A stretch of 64,000 nt of DNA, from the NCBI GenBank assembly GCA_025345505.1, contig JANVCC010000125.1:1501819-1565818 (forward strand), written 5' to 3'. This document shows positions 37,201 to 49,200 of the stretch, in pieces (position 1 is the stretch's first letter; each line of letters begins with the position of its first letter). The notes under the pieces are model-generated. The model worked only from the letters and a program-made list of their open reading frames with translations, did no database searches and was not told the DNA's origin. The DNA is from Todiramphus chloris collaris (Eukaryota; Chordata; Aves; Coraciiformes; Alcedinidae). The translations under genes and the position numbers were made by a program.

Positions 37201-40200
37201 CTGGAAAAGGTGTTTGTGGTGCCTCAACCGTAATCCTCTTACAGGTGATATCTGGTGTGGTTCATCTCTCTTTCAGCTAACCCTGCAACTCCTCCTTTGC
37301 TCTCCGCCTGAACAAGTGCACCACAGGAGATCAGGTCCTTGCTTCTGTGACCAACACATCCATTTTTCTCATCCCCTGTCCATTGTGGATGGTTCCCTGC
37401 ACCCCGCTACATCATCTCCACTTAGCCAGGCTTAAAACAAACGCCCAGGCTCTGCAGCTGCAACCACCAACCAACGCAGGCGCAGCGGCAGGTCCCAAAC
37501 CACAGGCTGCCATCCCTGGCCCTTTGCCCATCTTAATGAACAGCACCAGAGCTGCCCCAGGAGCCTCTCGGGATGGTTAATCCATACGCCTCCTGCCACC
37601 GCTGCAAACACGTGAGGGGGAGTGCTGGGGTTATTAACCTCCCTGCCACTTCTTTCCACCGCCCCTCAAACGGCCAGACAAATCCCCGAGACACGTTCCA
37701 CTCAATACAGATTGATTTCCACCGCCTGCCTGGCGCCGAAAGGCCAGGATGACATGGGAGGAACAAAAAGGCTTACGGCTTCTCCTTTCGCTCCATCCTT
37801 CCCAGGGGGGCCAGGTGAGCCCAGGGACCCCTGCAACAAGAACAGAGTTGTCATCAGCACGGTATTAACACCCGCCGCAAGCACGAGGACGTGAGGGAGG
37901 CATCGAGGCGAGGCTGAGGAAGGGGCAGAATCATTTCACCACAAACATTTATTATTTACGGTCTCCGGAGGAGCTGCTGCTGACATTAGCACACTATGGC
38001 CGATTGATGAGCTGTTAATGAGGAACTAGGCACTCTTGGCCACTTAACTCATTTAAGAATAAATTAATACAAAAGCTCTGCAGCTAATTAGACATGTAGC
38101 AATTGAGTCATCTCAGTATCATCTCCTTTTGGCCTGCCTACCATTCCAATGTCTCAAAAAACTACTGTTTTGTAACCGAATACTCATTTTTTTTTTTTTT
38201 TTTTAATATTTTTATTTTTCTTTTTACTCGCTGGTTGTACAGCATCCATCCCAGAGCTCAGAAGCCTCTAGGCACAGCTATAATGTACAGAAGTAATGAG
38301 CCTAAAAGCAAACAGAAAAGAAGCCTTGAAAAACTCAAGCAGCCCTCAGAAACTATCCGGGCCACCACGAAGCGAGTCTGAGAGCCGTGAATGTGCAAAG
38401 CCATAGAAGACAAAGGCACATTAAATAAAAGCAGGAGACACTTTTTAGTTCTTCCAGTGCACCAGGACGAATGGCACTAAATAAGTGGAGGTTGGCAGCA
38501 CCACAGCTAAGAGGGGCTGCAGCAAACACTGAGAAAAGGCAATTTTTGCTGTATGCAGCCTGCATCTTAAAGAACAAGTGGAGAATGGGAAGAGAATGGA
38601 CACATAACAGGCAAGCTGATGCACATGGTGAGGAGCTGGCTCTGGTTTTATTTCTAGGTACTGCAGCAGTTTCTTTTTAAGTGCCTTGTGGAGAAAAGAA
38701 AAAAAAGGCTCAAATGAGAAACAGCCACTGCAAAGTGGCACCCTGGGCTCTGATTAAATACAGCTCGTTCGCTGCGTGTTACTCAGTGGGGGATCTCGCC
38801 TTGCAGTCCTGGACATTTGCTATTTGGCATGAGGTGGAAAAAGTTTGAACTCCTAAAATCCCTCCTGTAAATGCTGTTTATAAAGCACATCTGAAAAGTG
38901 TGTCCAAAGTAAATACTAGTTGATAGAGCAAGCTTGATGTAGGATGGATTGATTGATTAAGGTGATGCCACAGTAAGCACCTAAAGGCTTTCAGTGCAAG
39001 AAAGAACATCATAATCTTTGGCCTTACATGTCTCATACTGAAGGAACATTGATGTTTCTGTACATGGAGATATGAGTTTCTATTCTGTTTCACTCTTCTA
39101 CTCTGTTTTGGAGTTGTACAAAGTCTAGACAGAGGTCATGCCCTTGAGATCTCCACGTGGTTGTCAAATGTGGCTGAGCATCATCAAGAGGCTTAAAGAT
39201 TTTAAGGTGCACCTTGCTGAAAAAATAGTACAACACCATAGTCTCCTTTTCTTAGTACCTTGTTAACATGAAAGAAAATACAGAGGTGAAAAAAAAAAAG
39301 CCTTAGAAGAGGGATGGTGTTCATTAGCCTTCCATAATAGTTTGAACTTAACTTTTCACTGTGAAATTAATAAAGACTCAGACTTACTTTTTCTCCTTTA
39401 TCCCCTTTCAGCCCAGGAAAACCAGGGAGACCTTCTTCACCCTAAAACAGAAATGGAAAAAAAATGCCTCATTTGAAATGCTGTACCAGTCCATGGTATA
39501 TTTGTGTATTTTAGATGACACAGTTACCAACTTCTCCACTTCTCTGCAATGATGTTTTCTGTCACCTGTAACTTGCTGATATTCGTAAAGTTTCACTTTC
39601 AATTTTTCATTCAAGTGTCTTCCTCCTTTTTTTTTTTTATATATAAGATCCAGAACCACTCTTTTCCCAACAACAAGATTAGAGAACTATCCTTGTTAGA
39701 CAGAAGTATTTGAAGCATAGAGACATTTCACCAAGAAACTCTCCTGTTGCCACATTTCAAAGCACAGGGACTCGAAATTTGTCGCAGCCAACTTACTGCC
39801 GTACCAAATTTCCAACTGAATGGAAATCTTTTGAAAAACACTAAAGTGGGAATTTTACCCCCTTTACCCGCTCACACTAGGCCAAAATGTAACCTTGGAA
39901 GCCACTCCATATGGACCTTATCAATTGAGACTTCACCAAATATTAGGTTTCAGTCAGAGCTCTATGAATGGACCAGGATTCTGCCTTCTGTCACAGGGTA
40001 CTTGGTCGAGATCCAGCAACCTGCCTACATCTGCCCATGGACATACGTTCGTGCTCAGACTCGTGCTCCAGCATTGCTGCAGTTTACAAGAGATAATAAC
40101 CTAATAATATAGAAGAATCCTATTGAAAGAGCGTTAAAGTGGCTAAGCAATGGATGAAGCTAAGCTGCCTGTATATACACATGGACTACCTATATATTTA

Positions 40201-43200
40201 GATCAATTCAGGCCAAATTCTGCCACTTTCAGTCATCTCTGTGGTGTTTTTTTCCCCTGCATGAGTAGTCCAGCAGACTTAGATGTATGTATTCCTAGGG
40301 CAAGGTTCCAGTCAATGTCAGACAGTGACAAAATCCATCCTTATTTATTTATAGATATATTTGTCACTTGAAGGTTAATAAGAGACAGTATCTGCAAAGT
40401 ATCCGTAGCGTATATGCAAATTAAAGTAATTAGATACTTTTATAATCACATTTACTAACTGAACCTTCATAGAACAGAATCACAGAATCGTTTTGGTTGG
40501 AAGAGACCTTTAAGATCATCGAGTCCAACCCTCATGAAGCACTCTGACTAGAATCTGCAATGCAGCTAGTGGTAAAAATCAGATCTGCTGTATTTGAATG
40601 GCTCCCCAATGAGATAGAAAACCCATCTAACAGCAAATGTGATTTTTAAGGAAATCATTTGCTCTAAGAGGTCAAGATAACTTGAAGAAACTGCTGTTCC
40701 ATGGCAAAATGTGTAGCATAGGTGGGTGAACGATTGGTGTCTTTTCTATGCAAAGTAAAGGGACGTGGTTAATTATCTTCTTCCCTTCCCTTTTTTTTCC
40801 TCCTACATGAACTAGCAATTCCTTGGCACAGCTGAACAAGTTAATAGTAGCATGAGTCAATAAGACAGATGCACAGTGCTCACAGAACCATTCATGCTGG
40901 ACAGGACCTCATGAGGTTTCGAGTCCAACCTCCCACTCAAAGCACCAACAGTGAATTCAGACCAATTTGTTCAGAGTTTAACCAACTCAGCATTGAAAAC
41001 CTCCAACACTAAGGTTACTCCTTTTCCCAGGTGTAAATGGTAACTTGTCTCCTAAGCCAACAGCACCCCGGGAAGAGAAAAAACAAAACAAAAAAAAAAA
41101 AAAAAGGCTTTTCCTTTTGCATCTTTTTTTTTTTTTTTTTTTAATTAACTAAAGCAGTATGCACCTTAAAATGTTTTGACTTTTAAAAGATCTCAAGCAA
41201 CTGCCTACAAAGATGTGAAGCCCAGGGCATGTCTGTTGGCCCTCACAGTCGAGATGCTGCATGGGCATTTGGAGGAAAGTGCTTTAGACTCTCTCCAACT
41301 TGGTGATCATACATAACAGGGACAACTGGCCAGCCTGAACAGCCACCCACTGACCAGGCTCACCAAGCAGGAAAGAAGGGCTTCAGAGATGCACTGTGCT
41401 CAGGGAATATGTGATCCAGCAAGGCCCAGCACTACAAGGAGCTCACTAAAGACATTTTCTTCACCTGTTTCTATTGCCATCACCTCTCTCTTGCTGCATA
41501 AATTGAAGCACTGCATGCCACACATCACCCAGCCTGGAACGGAGCTGATTCTTTCTTGAAAATAGAGCTACAGAGTTTTGCTTGATTGCCAGAGAAATCT
41601 TCTAGTACCCACCATCTTCGGTACCCACCATCTTCGGTACCCCCCATCTTCGGTAGTTCTTCCACAAGGAAGAAGCAAATCTTGCCCAAAATACTGCAGA
41701 GAGGCAACCTAGACTTTAGAGGCAGTTTTAATGTCTCCTGGGGAACCAGCACCAGACCCCACAGCAGGCTACAGAATGGAAAGAGCTCCTTCCACGGAGT
41801 CCCCACTAACCCTGGTTATCTTGTTTGTATCCCTCACTGAGCAGAAAGACAAGTCGGGCTAGGGGAGAGTGCATTGTCTACGTCAAAATGCTCGTGTTCA
41901 CAAAGTAAAGTGTGCAACCTATAGGAGTGAGCAGGAGAAGAGAGCAAGGAGGAGAAAAGCACTGGTGCTGCCGGGCTTACAGAGTGCCAAAGTAGCTGTG
42001 ACAGGCAGGGATGAGAAAGCAACCAACAGCTTGTACCCTTAACTCACAGCCAGCTGCCAAAACCCCCAGTGAGGATGCAGCTAACTGGAAAGGAGTCCTG
42101 TTGCCAGAGCAATTTACTTCACTAAGCAACTCTTTCTTCTTTTTTAAAACCACCCAACTTCCTGAACTACATCACAGAACAATCAGTTTTTCTTTTCATT
42201 TGTCCACTGGATCTTTTTTTTTTTTTCTTAATCAGGTAAAAGCCTAAGCCTGGTGTTCAGCATGCTGCTCAGACCTAGGGAAGTGCTGGTGTACCCCCAA
42301 AAGGTGTCTTGTTCCTTCCCCTCGGCCCTTCCAATTAGATCAGTTGGGTTTGCAGAAGAGCTCGCCTCTCTCCCCAGCACTTGTGGGTTGAGGGGCTCTT
42401 GCCAGTGCAGCTCTCCTGGAAACCACTTCCCGATGCCAGGGAAAGTTGCAATTAGAAAAATAACAAAATTGGCCAAAGAAGAAACCACAGGGGGCTTGAA
42501 AAACCATTGCTCAAGAGGAGTTCTTGCTGGGGAGGCTACACCCCCAGCAATTAATCTCAAAAGGAAGGCAGCAGCTTTTCCTGAGTACTTTCCCATTTCC
42601 AGAGTCATGAGCACACTCTTTTTCATCCCCACTGGACAGCTAGCCACCGACGTTTAGTTTCCTCTTCTGGGCTGCACAGCCAGTGGCCTTTAACGGAACA
42701 TTCCCAACAAAGTTAGCAAGAGAACAGACACCATTAGATGACAAAATAGTTGTCAAACCCCCTCCCCACCCCGAACTAGACTCAGCAAGCTGCTGCCCAA
42801 TCTAAAGCAACCAGAAGACTTTTCTTGCTGTGGGGTTTGCGAGGCAGGCAGCTAATGCAAGCACCGAAGTCACAGACTGGCACAGGCTGTGAGTGCACAG
42901 AGGTTACACGGGGTACATAAAGTGACATATTGCTACAAATGCCATTTTCCCCCTTTTCGGTGGCCATGATTCTACCATCATTTACTTGAATTACAGCAAC
43001 GCCTCATTTGTTCCCTGCTTGGGTCGCTCTGCTGAACGCTGCATGAATAAATATTAAATGACATCCACTACGCTCCAAAGCTCAGTTTAAAATTGCAAGC
43101 AACGTGTAAATATAATAAGGAACCAGCAGAGGCAGAGAGAGAAGCGGCCAGTGAAATAGCTGCCAAGCAGAGATGGTCGGGCTGAAGGATCCAGGCACCA

Positions 43201-46200
43201 CCGTGGGAAAATGGGTCGGCTACAGCAACTGGCAGCAAGCCCTGGGGAAGAAAAGCCCATCACATTCCTTGCACTAAGGCCAAACCTGGTTGGGCCACTG
43301 AGAGGGATAAAAATAATACTGTCTAATCACAGGCTGGCTGCGTTCCCAGCTTCAACACAACGAGATGCTGGTGGTGACGTATAAACCGCACCTATCTGTC
43401 TGTGCCAGGCATGGCTGCTGCCACCCATCCACTCTATGAGTATCTGAGCTTTGAAGGCTGCCCCATTCCTCTAGAAGCATCTGGGACAGAACAGGAAGGT
43501 AACAAGGACCAGACCCTCCAGACAACTGGGAACAAGTGGCAAAGGCAGAATTACTCTCGAGGAGGACGACAGAGTATAGTTGCTAAGGCAGCTGCCTTTA
43601 GGCTTAGCCTGCACTTTCTGGGGTAGTTTTATGGCCCGTTGCTTCTTCAGTCAATAGTTTTGAGTACAAAACTTTGCATGTGTGGGTAGCTGTACATTAA
43701 CAAATATGGCAGCTTGGCTTATCCTAAAATACTGGATACTGCAAGCTCTGAGGATGGAGTACTAGACAAGCCACTCGGAAAGCTCCAATTTTTATACCTC
43801 AAAGAATAGGTATAAATTCTGCAAGCAAATCTAGAAGGTTTTCTGACCATACTAAACCAAAAAAGTTTAAGCAACATTCAGTAAAAAGTAGAGAATTTTT
43901 TTACTTATTTTTGCTTATATTTGTTTTTAAACGGAAGTGCTCAGAGCTACACCACAGATACAGAGCAAGGCCCAAGCACTACTTCTATTCTTCCTCGGGG
44001 GGTCTCAAAGTAGGGCTTCCATGGAGCACGGGGCTTGTCCACACCCAAGGAAATGCCACATCATGAGGAAATTCAGAGCACAGGCAACCCTGAGCAGCTG
44101 CAGACAGAGTACTGGGATGACAAAGAATAAAGGTTACTCCCCTCGGCTTCCAGCGTATCATCCATCCAAACCACAGAGGTGAGCTGGGGAAGCACAGACA
44201 CACAGAGAGAGACCTCTAGAATCACAGAACCATTTAGGTTGGAAAAGACCTGTAAGATTTGAGTCCAACCATGAACCCTACTCTACCAAGTCCACCACTA
44301 AGCCATAACCCCAGTCTACAGCTTTTCAACACACACAAGGATGGTGACTCAACCACCTCCCTGGGCAGTCTGTGCCTGACAGCCCTTTCAGTGAAAAAAT
44401 TATTCCTAATGTCCACTTTAAACCTCCCCTGGTGCAGCCCGAGGACATTTCCTCTTGTTCTACCACTAGTTACTTGTAAGAAGAGACCAGAGCCTGCAAA
44501 TTTATTCATTATCCCATTTCTACATTTGAGCAAGGATGTCTCCCGGGTACACCAGCATCACATGGATTTACCAGATCACATCAGCACTAAGACAGTGATC
44601 CTGCCATGGTCACAAAGGTTGGCTTTTATTTAGTTATTTATTTATTCCAATCTTCCATTACGTGCCTCACTACCCCACAGAATCACCCGAATATTATGTA
44701 TATGGTCTGTGACCGAATTATACCTACATCCCATGTAGATTCTCATATGGCTGAGTGGAGATAACTATGAAATTACAAAGCAGATAACCTTAATTGCTTG
44801 ATGATAAGTTTCCTCAGAGTGGGAACAACTCATACAGGGATTTTGCCACATCCAGCCCTCAGAGCAGAAGGTCTGTGAAAGGAGAGAGACCTATCTGCAG
44901 GGAGGTGGAGAGCTACAGAGATAAATTCAGTTTTACCTGATTCTGGAAAGGCACGAGAAGCACACAAAGGAATAATCCCTCAGTGATGGTTTTAAGCGAT
45001 CTACTCCGGTTTAGCTGCTTTTCTTCCCTCCACTTGCAGCTCCTCAAGCAGCTGCCAAGTTTACAAATATTTCTCCCAGCTCAAGAACAGCTGTGGCCTA
45101 TAATCACATATTTCATTTCAGAATCTGGGTTGTGGCCTATGTTAATGGAAACGAGAGCAAACTAAACAAGAAATAAAGGGGGAAAAAAAAAAAATCAGTC
45201 CAAAACACACGCTTAGATTCTCATTTGCCTGTCAAATTCCAGTAAATCACTGGACTTTCCCTTCAGCTTACAGAACAGAAGGTAGATCATTCTAAGGTCA
45301 ATAGTATACATTTTATGTATTTTTCCCTTCCAAACTTGTCTCTACCTAACACAAAAGCGCCACTTTTCTATTCCTAAATGAAACAAAAATTTCTAACCCT
45401 CTCATAAAACATCAATAAAGGTGTCATGGGGAGACCTTCAAAAATCTGCCCAGCAGAACCCCATGCATCACACCCTCGGCGTATTGACAGCTGCACAAAC
45501 TGGGGGATCTACATCCAAAGCAGGAGACAAAACAGCAAGAGCTGGAGAGAAACAGAACAAAATGGGCAAGGCGAAACGGAAACAGAAGCGAAATTGAACT
45601 GTGCAGTGTTTGCACTGCACCATTAGCACATCCCTCTCTCCTTTGTTAATTAACTTCACAGCATCCCTGTGAAACGAGAAGGAAGTTATAGCAACTCTAA
45701 TATTGCTTGCATCTCACGAGTGTGACAAGTCAGAGGTACAACTGAGCAGAAGACATATGGAAGGTCACAGAGTTTGGGACAAAGATAGAAACTCACTGCA
45801 GATTGCCCTTGTCCTAGGTCAGTGCTCTAACCATAAGTTTATGTTTTCTCTTTCCTGGCTCTTTGGCCTTCATTTAACTTGGCAACCTCATGTTTGCAAA
45901 GAATAAAACTACAAGATCGGGGGTAAGAAGCCTATAAAACTGTTCTCACAGTTTGAGGAGAAAAGTGAAGAAGGAATACAGAAGAGATGTTGTAAGAGGA
46001 GTGTGATGTTGAGGTTCCGATGTCTGAGAACAGTTCCAGTAGACTGCATGGTCTGGAATGATGCAGAATCTTTCTTTCCTAGGTTTTTCCATTCAGGACC
46101 TTCAACTTGAGGAGTCTGCAGTGAAAGATTTCCTAATTCTGTCTCCATCAGCCATATAAAATAAATATTTTATTGAAAAAAAATCTTGTCAGTTTTGGGT

Positions 46201-49200
46201 TTATCTTTCTGTAGAGTGGTGAGGAAAAGACAAAGGTTTCCTTAAAAGCCAGGGATGATGTGCAGATCAACTGAGAGGCAGAGTTGCAGTGGGTGTATGT
46301 CATCCAGATCCATTTTCAAAAGCTGCTGAGCAGACAAGCAGCACAAATGGATGCCATTCTCCGGTGCACAGATGCAGGATTCTATTAGCTTAATACTGTT
46401 AAAACCCTACTAATATCTTGGCAAATCTGACAACAAAACTGGCATCATTTTTTTTCTTCCACAAGAAATAAAAGACATTCAAATCAACGTGGAGTTCACT
46501 TTAGTTCATTCTAAGAAATGAAGAAAATCTTCTCTGCTGGGTCTCTGTATTATATTCTGATTTAATAAACAGAAAGGTCATGTGGACGTGATACACAAGG
46601 GTTGGTATAAGTGGCCACTATGGCCAGTCTATCAGGAAACCCAGCCCAGTATGCAGACAGCTGGTTAAATGGTAATTAAGAGCTTTTTTTGTACTGCAAA
46701 CATATCAAAGATTTTATTTAATGCATTGCGTAGAAGTCAATTTTCCACTAAAGGTACTTCTCCAGGAGAAATTCAAGAGACCTTGTCGTTCAAGGGTCTC
46801 TGAACCCTTGAACCTAATCATGAACATCATGGGCCCTACCATGAGACCAGAAGGATCCTCCTGACCCTTCATCATATAATCCTAGTCATCGTTCTTATGG
46901 GGAGAGCGGGTGCATAAGTTTTCAGCGATACCAACAGATATCTTTCTCTGAAGAGACTTCATATTCCACCTTTGCATCAAAATAGGTAAAGCAGCAGCTG
47001 TGTAGCAGTTAACTTGACATATGGTCACCCATAAACTTGGCACTGCAGGAGAAAAGAAGCGTCAGAGCTTCCTAATGGGGTAAACAGCTATACCCTACTC
47101 AAGGTCACTGTAGAGTTCAGAAGAGCCTGGAAATGTCCTAAAGACTTCGAAGTTGTCGCTGTCTCCCAAGATCCTGCCCATTAGCTTCATATGGGCTGCA
47201 TCCCAACCACAACACTCCTTCACACACTACAATAGTAATTGCTGCAGGGGTGGGGTGGTCAGACACCTTTTGACATTTATTGAACTGCTGGTTCATCTCT
47301 AATTAAGATTGCCCCAAGTGCAGCACTTACTTGAAGACAGCATCTGCCTCTGCAACAGAGAAGAGCACAGGAGAGTAGAAGGGTGAGCTGTTGTGTTTGA
47401 AATACTTTTTGTTCAACCGTGAGAAGAGTTGTTTGATCAGTTGTGGAAATGTTTAAATTAAGAAACAATCAAATGGTTTGCAGACTGATTTATGACTGAG
47501 CATACTGAATAGGAGGTAGAAGACAACTGGAATCAGTTGGTACCACAATCCCACTGCAAGAGGAACAACCTGAGAAATAACCTGGGCTACAATGTGTTGG
47601 ATTCACAGAAGCAGGACCACTAGTTCCCAAAATGCCAGTTTTTCTTTTTTGACATGGTTGGGACAGAAGGGTCCTCAATTAAAGATACATATTTCAGTGA
47701 AAAACATAACAACTCTGCTCCAAAAACTTCCTTGTCTTGGAGTACAAGCTGATGCTCCTTGCTGGCATCTGCCACTGCTCAGGATCAGACAGCTTGCCAA
47801 GTGCTAGAGGGGAAGTGTTCACTGAAGTAGAAAAGTCATGTATCATGACATTGATTAATTGAAGTCTTTACAGCTATAAATAGCACACAGGAAATAGTTC
47901 TGATCTTGGGACTGATTTGCCACCTACTAGTTGATACTTTGCCTTGCAAGAAAAATCTGTTAATTCCTTTTGCTGTGCTTCTGGGAAGTTCCTGATGCTT
48001 CAGATCTCCACACATCCCTTAAAAATTTTAGTAGCTCTGAGAAGAGCGCATCAGGGCAGAGGAGTACGGTGTCAGAGCACTCCAAGCTCCAGTCCTGATC
48101 TGCTCTTAGACATCTGCTGCTACTGATATTCCACATTCATCCCTTAGCACTTATTCTGGCACCTCACTGAAATATGTAGACAGCTTTGCCTCAAGGTTAA
48201 CCACATCATCTAGCCCATGATGTCTCCCCCTCCTTGCAGAGCCCGTTCCTTTCAATCTTACCCTGCTGATTAAAACTGCAAAATCAATGACGATTCTTCT
48301 CATTCTCCTCTCTCTCCAATGAGCAACTTCTCTCCACATCTTTATTTAGATATCATGCCCAAACTGGAGACAGCATCCTGCATGAAGTCTTATCACCACC
48401 TACTTATAACTTGTGAATGATATGCCTCTGTTGACTGCCAAACATACCTCAGGCTGTGCAGTCAAGTCTTTGCCAAAATTACAAATCATTTTGGTCCAAA
48501 CTAGACATATTTGTTTATAAAGCGATGCTGCTCCCTAGGTCTTTTTCATCTTGGAGTGTATTACAAAGGTCATGATTGTCCTTCCCATTTTACCTGAATG
48601 CTGCGGTACAAGATGTGGAAGCTCAGGCCGAGGTCCCCTGCGAAGGCAATGGTATAGATCCAGAAATAAAAACTGAGGCTCCAGAGACCCAAACCCACCC
48701 ACAACACCGAATGCCTCAGATTCTCTTCAGATAACAACCGCAAATGGTCCAGGCACCATCTCACCAGGAAAATAAACATCTGCCTTGAAACAAAACATGT
48801 TTTCCTCAGCTAGCACTCGCTACTGTGTGCGTGTTCGTTATCCAGTAGGGTCTGAGACACAACTCACCACCTTTCTGCCAAAGCCAGAGACAACAGGCGC
48901 TGCGGACTTTGGGAGACATACAATTTCTAGGTAGTGCTGAAGATAAAGGGTGAGAGACTTTAAAGGGGAAATTAAATATGTCCGAGGCTGTATTTGGGCA
49001 AGTAAAGAACAGCATGAAACACTGCTGTGGCCTCACCTGCCCTCTTCTGCACCTTCTCAGCCACAACCAAGGAAACTTGGCCTGGCAACAGCTTTCTTCA
49101 GTGGAAAGGGGGAAATCTGTCTGCTTAACTTGATGGATGTGAAGATGTGTAGCAGGGAGAGGGCAGGGAACAGGCTTTGATAGTCTGGTGATAGCAACTT

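Larger units (their letters stand above)
35680..37776 (-). other. COL22A1 intron (local 8)
   Basis: 2.1-kb intron. It contains a minus-strand CR1 (35706-36425) split by a 248-bp TG...CA insert (35742-35989), a GATAAATAAA triplicate near 37110-37135, and a GC-rich segment from about 37430 to exon 8. Confidence 0.85.
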
